NCBI GenBank assembly: GCA_016869645.1
Contig: VGDO01000011.1
Location: 1-58,012 of the forward strand
DNA: 58,012 nt
Source of the DNA: Alphaproteobacteria bacterium
GTDB lineage: Bacteria; Pseudomonadota; Alphaproteobacteria; SHVW01
Reading direction: 5' to 3'
The notes under the pieces were generated by a model. That model did no database searches and was not told the DNA's origin. It worked only from the letters and a program-made list of their open reading frames with translations. Shown piece after piece: positions 18,047 through 26,847 of this stretch (its first letter is position 1; the number at the start of each line of letters is the position of its first letter). The position numbers were made by a program, and so were the translations under genes.

Positions 18047-18499
18047 ATGGCGGACATCCTCATCGTGGTCGGCACGGAGTCGGGCAACAGCCAGATGGTG
18101 GCCGATCTGCTGCGCGCCGAGCTCGGCCGTCTCGGTCACGCCGTCGATCTCGCCAACGCGGGCGAGCACGGCGCGGCCAGGCTCGCCGAGCGCGACATCG
18201 TGCTGATCTGCACCGCCACCCATGGCGACGGCGAGCTGCCCGACAACATCATTCCCTTTGCCGACAGCTTGCGGCGCGACCGGCCCGACCTGTCGCGGCT
18301 GCGCTACGGGGTCATTGCGCTGGGTGACCAGACCTACAAGGACACGTTCTGCAACGGCGGCAAGACCATGGATGCGCTGTTCGCCGAGTTGGGTGCGCGC
18401 AAGGTCGGCGAGCGGCTGGAGATCGATGCCTGCACTCAGCCGTTGCCCGACGAGGAGGCGCTGGAATGGGCCAAGGATTGGGTCGGGCAGCTCTCGTGA
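18047..18499 (+). CDS. Flavodoxin-like electron carrier (MioC/CysJ flavodoxin domain type)
   Basis: A single-domain FMN protein of 150 residues. The phosphate loop is GTESGNSQMVADLL, the first flavin loop is CTATHGDGELPDN, and the second flavin region is GVIALGDQTYKDTFCNGGK, as in MioC and the flavodoxin domain of sulfite reductase. The ATG at 18047 gives MADILIVVGT. No reductase domain is attached, so it needs a partner; the FNR at 4478 is the obvious candidate. Divergent placement from a PaaC-like gene suggests that it feeds electrons to the diiron oxygenase. That role is inferred. Confidence 0.88.
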   Translation: MADILIVVGTESGNSQMVADLLRAELGRLGHAVDLANAGEHGAARLAERDIVLICTATHGDGELPDNIIPFADSLRRDRPDLSRLRYGVIALGDQTYKDTFCNGGKTMDALFAELGARKVGERLEIDACTQPLPDEEALEWAKDWVGQLS

Positions 18500-18505
18500 C
18501 TGCGA

Positions 18506-18841
18506 TCAGGCCGGGTCGCGGCGCTCGAAGGTGTCGATGACGGCGCGCGTGAACAGCAGGAAGCGGCCGTCGGGCGTGTCTTCGTAGATGCGCTTGTCCT
18601 GGCCTTCGCCCTCGAAGGTCAGGCTCGGCCGCCCCGGCTGCTTGAAGTAGTCGGCCCAAGCCTCGTGGGATTCGAAGGTCGAGACGCAGTAGCAGGTCAG
18701 CGGGTCATTGGTCGAGAAATAAACCTCGCGCGACACGAAGCCCTTCGACTTGCGCATCATCGCCGTGTTGCGATTGAGCAGATCGAGGGCCCGTTCCCGG
18801 TTCTCCGGCGCGATGACGTGCAGCGCAATTCGCGTGATCAT
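18506..18841 (-). CDS. Antibiotic-biosynthesis-monooxygenase (ABM) domain protein
   Basis: A small dimeric alpha/beta-barrel type protein of 111 residues. ITRIALHVIAPENRERAL, a GFVSREVYFSTNDP strand and FESHEAWADYFKQP fit the ABM/YgiN fold (quinol monooxygenase or heme-degrading relatives). It follows the luciferase-like gene on the minus strand by 22 bp, so they are likely cotranscribed. It converges with the flavodoxin gene 6 nt away. Substrate unknown. Confidence 0.75.
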   Translation of the reverse strand: MITRIALHVIAPENRERALDLLNRNTAMMRKSKGFVSREVYFSTNDPLTCYCVSTFESHEAWADYFKQPGRPSLTFEGEGQDKRIYEDTPDGRFLLFTRAVIDTFERRDPA

Positions 18842-18863
18842 CCTTCACCTCGTCCGATTGATA

Positions 18864-19910
18864 TCAGGCGCGCAACTTCGCCGCCTCGGCCCGGAGCGAG
18901 CCGACGCGCGACATGACCTTGCGGGCGAAGGCGGTCACGACGTCATTGACGTCCTGGCCGGGCACGACTTGCGGCTGCAGCGTGATGTGAGTCACGCGGG
19001 GGCTGAGCACGGCGGCGAGGCGCGCGGCCACGCGCTCCCAATTGCCGCCGACCGCCATCGTCTCGACCACCTCGATCGGGAACAATTTCGCCTCCTCGTC
19101 GGTCAGCTTGGTCCGGCCGGAGGCGACGATGTCGACATAGGCCTGCGGTACCTTCACTCCGGTCTCTTCCATGTAGCCCCAATGCGGGTACTGCTTGGCG
19201 ACGCGCGTCGCAATCCGCTTCTGCATGACGCGAAGCGCCGCTTCGTCGTCGTCGGAGATACAGGCTTCCAGCTTGATGCCGATGTCGACGGCATCCGGCG
19301 TCCGTCCGGCCTTGGCGATGCCGCCGTCGATCTGCGCCAGGTATTTGTCGAAGGCGGCGGGGGCCAGCGTGTTCGCCACCTGAACGCCATCGGCGATCTG
19401 ACCCGCGAGGTTGGCGACCTGCATGCCGTGAGTCGCGAAATAGATCGGCATGGTCGAGCGCATCGGCGTGAAGGTGAGCTGGCCGTCGTTGATCGTGATG
19501 ACCTTGCCGGCCCGGGTGATGCGCTTGCCGCTGAGCAGCGCGCGCACGATCTCGACCGTTTCGCGCAACGCAGCCACCGGCAGCTTCTGCTCGATGCCCA
19601 GTTCCTTCATGCTGTTGCCGCCGACACCGAGGCCGAGCACGGCGCGTCCGCCGGTCAGCTCATCGAAAGTGGCGATCGCCGCCGCGGTCACCGCTGGGTG
19701 GCGCGTATAGGGATCGGTCACCCCCGGTCCGACCAGGATCCTGCTGCTGTGCGCCGCCATGACGGAAAGCCCGAGCCAGATCTCGCGCGCCAGCCTGACG
19801 TCGGCGTACCACAGATACCGGTAGCCGGAATCCTCGGCGACCCGCGTGATCTCCGCGATCTTCTTGAGCGGATGCTCGGCATAGACGAGCAGTCCGAGAG
19901 CTGGCTGCAT
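18864..19910 (-). CDS. LLM-class (luciferase-like) flavin-dependent oxidoreductase
   Basis: A TIM-barrel flavin or F420 enzyme of 348 residues. It shows ALGLLVYAEHPLKKIAEITR, GYRYLWYADVRLAREIWLGL, the phosphate-binding GLGVGGNSMKELGIEQ and a typical C-terminal HITLQPQV strand. LLM members are methylenetetrahydromethanopterin reductase-like F420 enzymes or FMNH2 monooxygenases; the sequence does not decide between them. With the ABM gene it forms a two-gene operon that ends beside the aromatic island, so it could act on a side product. Confidence 0.85.
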   Translation of the reverse strand: MQPALGLLVYAEHPLKKIAEITRVAEDSGYRYLWYADVRLAREIWLGLSVMAAHSSRILVGPGVTDPYTRHPAVTAAAIATFDELTGGRAVLGLGVGGNSMKELGIEQKLPVAALRETVEIVRALLSGKRITRAGKVITINDGQLTFTPMRSTMPIYFATHGMQVANLAGQIADGVQVANTLAPAAFDKYLAQIDGGIAKAGRTPDAVDIGIKLEACISDDDEAALRVMQKRIATRVAKQYPHWGYMEETGVKVPQAYVDIVASGRTKLTDEEAKLFPIEVVETMAVGGNWERVAARLAAVLSPRVTHITLQPQVVPGQDVNDVVTAFARKVMSRVGSLRAEAAKLRA

Positions 19911-20077
19911 GGGGCGTGCGTCCTTGAAGCGCGCGGGCAGAAGCTACTCCGGACAGGATCCTTTGCAAGCGGATTGACGAAGCGGTGTGCGGCGCGGGAC
20001 GATGACGGCGCAGCGCGCCATTCATAGGAAGATTTAATTCTGCGCTGTCGTGCGTTGGAAATGGGGAGACGACGACG

Positions 20078-21097
20078 ATGATGCTCGAAATTCGCGCAGC
20101 CAAGGCCTCACTCGCCGCTGCGATCATGCTGGGCCTGTCCGTTTCAGCCGGCGCCGCGGCGCAGGAGATCACGGTGATGAGCTGGGGCGGGGCGTGGGAA
20201 GCCGGCATGCGTTCGATCGCCGAGCGTTTCGAGAGTCAGTCCGGCATCAAGGCGCGCATCGAAATCCAGGAGAGCACGCGCTTCGGCCTCGCCAAGGTCA
20301 AGGCGCAGCGCAACGATCCCCAGATCGACATCTGGTTCGCCATTCCCGAGGCATTGCTGGATGCGACGGCGGACGGGTTGCTCCAACCGCTGCCGGCGGC
20401 CGAGCTGCCGGCGTTCAAAGCGCTCCCGCAGACGGCGCGCACCGCGACCTGGCTCAATGTCGGCGACGACATTTTCGGCTTCGTCTATCGCAAGGATCTC
20501 GTGCCCTTCGAGCCGAAGTCGCTCGACGATTTGCTCGATCCGCGCATGAAGGGCAAGGTCGTGTCGCCCAACGCAACCTTCTCCAGCGGTCTGTGGATCG
20601 TGCTGTCGGCGCTCCACCACGGCGGCAACGAGCGCAATGTCGAGCCGGGCTTCGCCTATCTCAACAAGCTCAAGCCGAATCTGTCGCGCTTCATCACGAA
20701 CGGGCCGGCGGGCATGAAGCTGCTCGAGACCGGCGAGGCCGCCGTCGTCTCGTTTGCCTTGTTCGCCAACATGCGCGCGCATGTCGACAATCCCAACTAC
20801 AAATTCGTGCTGCCGGCCGGCCCGGTGCTGACCAACACCTACGGGCTTGGCGTGCCGAGCGCCAAGCGCAAGGCCCAGGCGTTGAAATTCGTCGACTACA
20901 TGTCCACGGCCGAGGCGCAGACGCTCTATTGCGTGTCAGTGCAGTGCATTCCGACCAATCCTGCCGGCAAGGCGCCGGCCGCGGTCGAGCCGCTGCGTCC
21001 GGAGCCGGCGCGCGTCTACCGTCCTGACTCCGCCGAGACGAACAAGAACCTTGCCGCCTGGGATGACCGGTTCAAGAGGGAGATTCAGGCGCGCTGA
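20078..21097 (+). CDS. ABC transporter substrate-binding protein, PotD/PotF-like
   Basis: A periplasmic binding protein of 339 residues. A signal peptide ends near SAGAAAQE, then EITVMSWGGAWEAGMRSIAERFESQSGIK follows. It belongs to the extracellular solute-binding family 1/8 group used for polyamines, iron or thiamine. YRKDLVPFEPKSLDDLLDPRMKGKV is the typical hinge-region motif. The ATPase and two permeases follow in order. The ligand is not predictable from sequence; the last 40 residues contain two Cys (YCVSVQCIP), unusual for this group. Confidence 0.88.
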   Translation: MMLEIRAAKASLAAAIMLGLSVSAGAAAQEITVMSWGGAWEAGMRSIAERFESQSGIKARIEIQESTRFGLAKVKAQRNDPQIDIWFAIPEALLDATADGLLQPLPAAELPAFKALPQTARTATWLNVGDDIFGFVYRKDLVPFEPKSLDDLLDPRMKGKVVSPNATFSSGLWIVLSALHHGGNERNVEPGFAYLNKLKPNLSRFITNGPAGMKLLETGEAAVVSFALFANMRAHVDNPNYKFVLPAGPVLTNTYGLGVPSAKRKAQALKFVDYMSTAEAQTLYCVSVQCIPTNPAGKAPAAVEPLRPEPARVYRPDSAETNKNLAAWDDRFKREIQAR

Positions 21098-21133
21098 CCA
21101 GCGGGCCGGCGCCGTTCGCCGCCGCCGGACCGA

Positions 21134-22258
21134 ATGAACACGAGCGCTGAACCGTCGGGCGCTGCCACCGGCGACGTGCGGCTGAGAGAGGTCGTCGTCC
21201 GCTATGGCGAAAGATTGATCCTCGATCGTGTGTCGCTCGACGTCCGGCCGGGCGAGTTCGTCTGCCTGCTCGGACCGAGCGGGTGCGGCAAGACGACGAC
21301 CTTGCGCGCCATTGCCGGCCTCGTCGCCGTCACCTCCGGTGAGATCGTCGTCAATGGCCGGCGCGCCAACGACATCCCGCCGCATCAGCGCGGCACGTCG
21401 ATGGTGTTTCAGGACCTGGCGCTGTTTCCGCACATGACCGTGGCGGAGAACATTGCCTTTGGGCTGACGCTGCGCCACATGGACAAGTCCGCCATCGCCG
21501 ACAAGGTTTCGGCCATGGTCGAGCTGCTGCGCCTCGGCGGTCTCGAGGACCGCTTTCCCAAGCAGCTTTCGGGTGGACAGCAGCAGCGCGTAGCCCTGGC
21601 GCGCAGCCTGGTGGTCGATCCCGCCGTCATCCTGCTCGACGAGCCCTTCGCCTCGCTCGACCGCAAGCTGCGCGAGGAGATGCGCCACGAGATCCGCGCG
21701 CTGCAGCGCAAGGTGCGCATCACCGCGCTTTTCGTGACGCACGACCAGGAAGAGGCGCTGACCATGGCCGACACGGTCGTGGTCATGAACCACGGCCGGC
21801 TCGAGCAGGTGGGATCGCCAACCGAGGTCTATGAGACGCCGGCCAGTCGCTTCGTTCTCTCCTTCGTCGGCTACTCGAATTTTCTGCGCGCCGCCGAGAT
21901 ATCAGCCGACCGGACATCGTGCCGCGTCGCGGGCCAGCCGATCACGGTCAGGAGCACGCCGTTGCTTGGCGAAGGCGGCGCAACGGCGCTCGCGATCCGG
22001 CCGGAGCGCGTTCGCATCGCCGGCAGCGAAACCGAGCTCAGCCTGCCCAATCGCCTGCCCGCCACAGTGCGCGATGCGCGCTACGAGGGGGCAACGATCT
22101 CCTATGACGTGGCGCTCGCCGATGGCCAGACCGTGATGGCGCGCGTCCAGCTGCGCGATGACGATCGCGATGCGCGAGGGCAGGGGACGGAGCGCTTCCG
22201 GCCCGGCCAAACGGTCGTCATCGCGTGGGGTGCGCGCGATGCGTGCTTCACGGGCTGA
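21134..22258 (+). CDS. ABC transporter ATPase, PotA-like
   Basis: An ATPase of 374 residues with Walker A GPSGCGKTTT, Q-loop VFQDLALFPHMTVAENI, signature LSGGQQQRVALARSL and Walker B ILLDEPFASLD. A C-terminal TOBE domain follows (residues about 270-374, with TALAIRPERVRIAG). This architecture is normal for polyamine, sulfate or sugar importers. The gene starts 36 nt after the binding protein and the first permease follows 18 nt later. Confidence 0.93.
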   Translation: MNTSAEPSGAATGDVRLREVVVRYGERLILDRVSLDVRPGEFVCLLGPSGCGKTTTLRAIAGLVAVTSGEIVVNGRRANDIPPHQRGTSMVFQDLALFPHMTVAENIAFGLTLRHMDKSAIADKVSAMVELLRLGGLEDRFPKQLSGGQQQRVALARSLVVDPAVILLDEPFASLDRKLREEMRHEIRALQRKVRITALFVTHDQEEALTMADTVVVMNHGRLEQVGSPTEVYETPASRFVLSFVGYSNFLRAAEISADRTSCRVAGQPITVRSTPLLGEGGATALAIRPERVRIAGSETELSLPNRLPATVRDARYEGATISYDVALADGQTVMARVQLRDDDRDARGQGTERFRPGQTVVIAWGARDACFTG

Positions 22259-22276
22259 TCGCATGGAGATCGGCCG

Positions 22277-23116
22277 ATGACCGACATGGCCGCTGCGGCC
22301 CCGCGCGGCAGGCTGGTGCCCCTGCTGCCTGCGCTGATCTGCACGGCGGTGTTCATTGCCGCGCTGAGCTCGCTATTGGTCGACAGCCTGGTCAGCGGCG
22401 GGACGTGGTCGCTGCAGCACTACCGGCGCTTCGTGTCCGATCCGGTTTATTTCGCCTATCTCCTGCGCTCGATCCGCGTCGGCGTATTCACCACGATCGG
22501 CGCGATAGTGGTGGGCTACGCCATGGCGTACTGGATGGCGCATGGCTCGGCGCTGGTGCGCCGGACCCTGCTGCTGCTCACCATCTTCCAGTTCTTCACC
22601 GTCACGATCACCAAGGTCTACGCGATCCTGCTCGTGCTGGGGAACAACGGCCTGATCAACCGCGCGCTGATCGCGCTTGGACTGCGCGATACGCCTCTGC
22701 CGCTGGTCAACAACGAGCTCGGCGTCGTCATCGGCCTGATCGCGGCATCGTTGCCCTTCGCCGTGCTGCCGATCTTCAGCACCATGATGGGCATGCGCAT
22801 GAGCCTGATCGAGGCAGCGGCGACGCTCGGCGCCAACCGCATGATCGTCTTCCGCCGCATCATCCTGCCGCTCAGCATGCCCGGCGTGGTCGCCGGCGCG
22901 GTTCTGGTCTTTCTCTATTCCCTCGGCGGGCTGATCACACCGGCGCTGATCGGCGGCGGATTCGTCGATCTGATCGCCAGCTTCAGCTACGAGCAGGCGC
23001 TCCTGCTGTCCAATCCCGGCTTCGCCGCCGCCGGCGCGGTCGTGACCCTGTCCGCCGCCTTCCTCATGGTGCTGGGCCTCGAGCTGGTTCATCGCCGGCT
23101 CCGGCGGGAGCCCTGA
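22277..23116 (+). CDS. ABC transporter permease, PotB-like
   Basis: An inner-membrane permease of 279 residues with about six hydrophobic segments. The EAAATLGANRMIVFRRIILP motif is the EAA loop that docks to the ATPase. A large periplasmic loop between segments 1 and 2 fits the PotB type. It is cotranscribed with the genes on either side. Confidence 0.92.
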   Translation: MTDMAAAAPRGRLVPLLPALICTAVFIAALSSLLVDSLVSGGTWSLQHYRRFVSDPVYFAYLLRSIRVGVFTTIGAIVVGYAMAYWMAHGSALVRRTLLLLTIFQFFTVTITKVYAILLVLGNNGLINRALIALGLRDTPLPLVNNELGVVIGLIAASLPFAVLPIFSTMMGMRMSLIEAAATLGANRMIVFRRIILPLSMPGVVAGAVLVFLYSLGGLITPALIGGGFVDLIASFSYEQALLLSNPGFAAAGAVVTLSAAFLMVLGLELVHRRLRREP

Positions 23117-23120
23117 GCCC

Positions 23121-23912
23121 GTGCTGCGCGGCATCGGCATTTCCGCGCGCATGACCGCCTTTCTCGGCGTGATGATGCTGATCGTTCCCTACATCATCGT
23201 CGTCGTCACGTCCTTCGATGCCGGCTCGAGTGCGGCGTTTCCGCCGGCAAAGCTGTCGCTCCGCTGGTATCTCAACGCATTCGATCGCCCCGCCTTCCGC
23301 GAGGGCTTTGTGCTGAGCCTGACTTTCGCCGTGGCAAGCGCGTCGGCGGCGGTGACGATCGGCACGGCGGCGGCCTTTGCGCTCACCCGCGTGCGGTTTC
23401 CGGGCCGCGATGCGGCCAACACGCTGCTCGCGGCACCGCTGATGATCCCGCAGATCGTCACGGGCCTCGGCTTTCTCATCCTCGTGACCAGGTTCAAGCT
23501 GCCCAACCACGCCGGGATCATCGTCGCCCACACCATCTTGGCGGTGCCCTTCGTCGTGCGCATCGTGTCGGCGCGCCTGCTTGCGACCAGCGTGTCGCTC
23601 GAGGAGGCGGCGATGACGCTCGGCGCCACGCGGCTTCAGACGTTGCGGCGCATCACCTTGCCGATCATCGCCGAGTCGATGGTGGCGGCGGGCATCTTCG
23701 CGTTTGCGATCTCGTTCGACAATTTCTACATCTCGGTTTTCCTCGCGCAGACGCGCGGCACCCTCCCGGTCGAGATCTACGCCTATGCGCGCACCGAGGG
23801 CGATCCGACCATCGCCGCGATCTCCGCCATGCTCATCCTGTTCAGCGCGGTCGCGCTGGGGTCCGTGTCGCGTCTGTTCGACCTGGAGACGCTGGCGCGG
23901 GTGACGCGCTAG
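23121..23912 (+). CDS. ABC transporter permease, PotC-like
   Basis: The second permease, 263 residues, with a GTG start 4 nt after the previous stop. It has about six hydrophobic segments and the EAA loop SLEEAAMTLGATRLQTLRRI. SFDNFYISVFL is typical of PotC-type subunits. It completes the four-gene importer; the methyltransferase-like gene follows 37 bp later and may share its transcript. Confidence 0.92.
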   Translation: MLRGIGISARMTAFLGVMMLIVPYIIVVVTSFDAGSSAAFPPAKLSLRWYLNAFDRPAFREGFVLSLTFAVASASAAVTIGTAAAFALTRVRFPGRDAANTLLAAPLMIPQIVTGLGFLILVTRFKLPNHAGIIVAHTILAVPFVVRIVSARLLATSVSLEEAAMTLGATRLQTLRRITLPIIAESMVAAGIFAFAISFDNFYISVFLAQTRGTLPVEIYAYARTEGDPTIAAISAMLILFSAVALGSVSRLFDLETLARVTR

Positions 23913-23949
23913 ACTGGGTCGGAGCCTACACACATCCGGAGTCATCGGC

Positions 23950-24900
23950 ATGTCCTACGATCGACTGAAGCGCCGCCTCGATGCCGACGAGGTCGTCATC
24001 CTCGACGGCGCGACAGGCACGGAGCTCGAGCGGCGCGGCGCCCGCATGGATACGGCCGCCTGGTGCGCACCGGCGACGATCGAGAATGACCAGTTGCTGA
24101 CCGAGATCCACGCCGACTACATCCGCGCCGGATCCCAGGTCATCACCGCCAACACGTTTTCCTCCACGCGCATGCTGCTCAAGGCGTCGGGGCTGGGCGA
24201 CCGCGCGCCGGAGATATCGCGCCGCGCGGTCGAGGCGGCCCTGCGCGCGCGCGACGTGACGCACAGACCGGAGGTGGTGGTGGCCGGTTCGCTGTCGCAC
24301 ATGGTGCCGATCGCCAAGGGATTGACGGCGGCCGATCCCAAGGCCGTGCCATCCGATGCCGAGATCGGCGACTCGCTCGACGAACTCGCGCGCACACTGG
24401 CATCGGCCGGATGCGACTTGATCATACTCGAGATGATGTACCATCCCGTGCGAGCGCGTCTGGCGCTCAAGGCAGCGTTGTCGACCGGCCTGCCGGTCTG
24501 GTTCGGCGCGAGCGCCCGGCGCGGCAAGGCCGGTAAGGCCGTCTCCTTCTACCGTCACGACGACATGGCGCTCGGCGAAATCGCCGCGCTGATTCCGGAT
24601 GGCGTCGACGTTGCCGGCGTGATGCACACGGAGCCCGCCGTCATGGAGGAGGCGCTCGGGGTGATCCGCGGCAAGTTCGACGGGCCGCTCATGGCATATC
24701 CGGATTCCGGCTATTTCGAGATGCCGAACTGGCGCTTCGTCGACATCATCGCGCCTGGCCGGCTCGAACAATTCTTTGCCGACTGGCTGCGCGCCGGGGT
24801 GCGCGTCATCGGCGGGTGCTGCGGCCTGACACCGGAGCACATCGCAGCCGCGGTCCGCGCGCGCGCCGCCTTCGTCGGGCGCGGCACGGAATGGGAGTGA
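23950..24900 (+). CDS. Homocysteine S-methyltransferase family protein
   Basis: A Zn-dependent TIM-barrel methyltransferase of 316 residues. ILDGATGTELERRGARMD and YIRAGSQVITANTF are family hallmarks, and the C-terminal VRVIGGCCGLTPEHI supplies two zinc Cys ligands. The third ligand normally lies in a V(G/S)xNC motif; here the equivalent segment reads VAGVMHTEPAVMEE, with His where Cys is expected. Either the zinc site is CCH or the enzyme acts on another thiol or selenol. Its position after a PotDABC-type importer suggests that it handles an imported methylated compound, an inference. The 3' end converges on the M81 gene 2 nt away. Confidence 0.85.
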   Translation: MSYDRLKRRLDADEVVILDGATGTELERRGARMDTAAWCAPATIENDQLLTEIHADYIRAGSQVITANTFSSTRMLLKASGLGDRAPEISRRAVEAALRARDVTHRPEVVVAGSLSHMVPIAKGLTAADPKAVPSDAEIGDSLDELARTLASAGCDLIILEMMYHPVRARLALKAALSTGLPVWFGASARRGKAGKAVSFYRHDDMALGEIAALIPDGVDVAGVMHTEPAVMEEALGVIRGKFDGPLMAYPDSGYFEMPNWRFVDIIAPGRLEQFFADWLRAGVRVIGGCCGLTPEHIAAAVRARAAFVGRGTEWE

Positions 24901-24902
24901 CG

Positions 24903-26414
24903 CTATAGACGCCCGAAATCCGGATCGGGCATCGCCGGATCGAGCGGGAAGATCGGGCGCGGCACGTTGCGATAGGGAAAACGCGCCGTGTCGCTGGTCG
25001 ACAATGCGCCGGCATCGCACACGATGATCTGGGCGGCGATCGGACCGAAGGCGGCGCGGAAATGCTGCTGCGACTTGAGCGCGACCACGGCGCATGCGCG
25101 CGGGTCGATGCCGAAGGCGCGGAATTGCTGGAGGTCGCGCATCTGCGCGGCGATGCTGACGACGAGAATATCGATGCCGCCGACGCGCAGCACCGCGGTC
25201 GGCCCATAGCTCAAGCGCAATCCGCCGATCATCGGGCCGTCGCCCGTGTACCAGCCATCGTGTAGGCTGACGAGCGTGGCCTTGAGATCGAGCGGCGCGC
25301 CGCCGATGCGCGGGTCGGTCTTGCCGCCCAGCCGGACGCGCACGGTCGAGCCCGGGCGTTGCCGGTGCAAATTGGCCGCCGCTTCGGGGTCGACCATCGG
25401 CCCGAAGCAGGCACCGGCCAGCCGCGCCGCGATCATGCCCTGTAGCAGTGCGGTCGAATCGCCATAGGCGCCGGCGCCGGGATTGTCGGAATAGTCGGAG
25501 ATGATCAAAGGACCCCGTGATTTGTCGTGATTGCCGGCGATGGCGACGGCCTCGCTGACCGTGAGATAGCGGTTGAGGATGTCGTTGCGCTGCGCCCACA
25601 TCTCGCGCGCGATGCCCCGCGCGAAGTCGCGCTGGGCCGTCTGGTCGCCCTGGCCCGTCACCAGCACGGTCGGGCCGACCTCTTGGATGTCGGCCGCGGC
25701 GAAGCCGCCGTTGATGCTGACCGCGAACACGTCCCTCTGCCGTTCATAGTCGCGCGCCCGCGCGACCCAGTCGATCATCGGCCCGATGTCGGTGCGGCAG
25801 CCATTGGGCTCTTCGAGCATGGGCAGGTGGACGCGCAGCGTGCGCGGGCGGATCTCGCCCTTCATCGTGCGATGCAGGATCGCGGCGGCGTGGCGCGCCG
25901 TCTCGCGCATGTCGACGTGCGGATAGGTCTTGTAGGAGACGATGATCTCCGCGAGATCGCACATGCGTTGCGTGACATTGGCGTGCAGGTCCAGCGTGAT
26001 GGCGATCGGCACCTTGTCGCCCAGCACGGCGCGCAGCCGGGCGAGCGTCTCGCCCTCGCCGTCTTGGGTTGCCTCGGTCACCATCGCGCCGTGCAAGGCC
26101 AGCAGCACGCCATCGATGCGGCCGCGGTGCTGTGTCGCTCTTTCGACAATGACGCCGACCAGCCGGTCGAAGGCCTCGGCGGTGACCAGGCCCGAGGGTT
26201 CGGCGCCGGCGCTCACAGAATGGATGACGGTCGTGCCCTCGGCGCGCGCCACGTCAAGAAAGCCGGCGAGCCCTGTGTTGGCGTTGCCGCGTGCGGCGAT
26301 CGCGGCGTCGCCTGCTAGCACATAGCGTTCGGCGAACGCCCGGTAGTCCGCCTTGCGGACGCTGAAGGTATTGGTTTCATGGGAAAGTTCGCCGGTCAGG
26401 ACGGTTGAGGCCAT
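24903..26414 (-). CDS. M81 family metallopeptidase (MlrC-like)
   Basis: A 503-residue protein of the DUF1485/MlrC family, named after microcystin degradation but widespread in soil alphaproteobacteria. Metal-site segments include TGELSHETNTFS, ALHGAMVTE, TLDLHANVTQRM and SYKTYPHVDMRETA, followed by IISDYSDNPGAGAYGDST and the MlrC C-terminal domain. I chose the ATG of MASTVLTGELSHETN; a longer frame runs to 26555 without support. Neighbouring hydantoinase-like genes suggest a role in cleaving cyclic or modified peptide bonds. The actual substrate is unknown. Confidence 0.9.
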   Translation of the reverse strand: MASTVLTGELSHETNTFSVRKADYRAFAERYVLAGDAAIAARGNANTGLAGFLDVARAEGTTVIHSVSAGAEPSGLVTAEAFDRLVGVIVERATQHRGRIDGVLLALHGAMVTEATQDGEGETLARLRAVLGDKVPIAITLDLHANVTQRMCDLAEIIVSYKTYPHVDMRETARHAAAILHRTMKGEIRPRTLRVHLPMLEEPNGCRTDIGPMIDWVARARDYERQRDVFAVSINGGFAAADIQEVGPTVLVTGQGDQTAQRDFARGIAREMWAQRNDILNRYLTVSEAVAIAGNHDKSRGPLIISDYSDNPGAGAYGDSTALLQGMIAARLAGACFGPMVDPEAAANLHRQRPGSTVRVRLGGKTDPRIGGAPLDLKATLVSLHDGWYTGDGPMIGGLRLSYGPTAVLRVGGIDILVVSIAAQMRDLQQFRAFGIDPRACAVVALKSQQHFRAAFGPIAAQIIVCDAGALSTSDTARFPYRNVPRPIFPLDPAMPDPDFGRL

Positions 26415-26639
26415 GGCGCAGCTCGGTGGCGGATCGGGGCCGCTCGCACGCCAGCTTTGCTGCTCTGCGCGCGGGGCGCAAGTCCTGGCAATCGGGACCA
26501 GGCAATCGGGACGAATGGCGGGAACCAGTTCGCGGGGCCTGCCGTCAATTGCCACAAATCTGTTTCAGGGCAGATGCCGTCGGCGGTCGTATCGTCGTCG
26601 GCATGCGCAGATTGCGGGGATCGCATTGCGCGCATTTCG

Positions 26640-26825
26640 ACAGCATTTCGGTGACAGTGCACTTATCCAGCATTTCGGTGACAGTGCATTTAATTTTAAG
26701 ACCTGCAATGCCCGCTGCCGAAGCCAATTGAGTGCACTGTCACCGAATTTCCGAATTTCCAAATTTAGTGCACTGTCACCGAATTTCCTAGCACTCCATT
26801 GCACTGTCACCGAATTTCTGGAATT
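26640..26825. mobile_element. Five-copy inverted repeat cluster, possible collapsed IS21-type ends
   Basis: A 17-bp unit, atttcggtgacagtgca, occurs at 26645-26661 and 26672-26688. Its reverse complement occurs, with one base changed, at 26733-26749, 26769-26785 and 26800-26816. The copies point inwards in two groups around a 44-bp unrelated centre. IS21-family elements carry multiple internal repeats of this style at both ends. No transposase frame is present, so this could be a solo or MITE-like derivative. The segment is noticeably more AT-rich than its surroundings. Confidence 0.6.
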
Positions 26826-26847
26826 AACCACTTGGCGGCGCTGAGGC

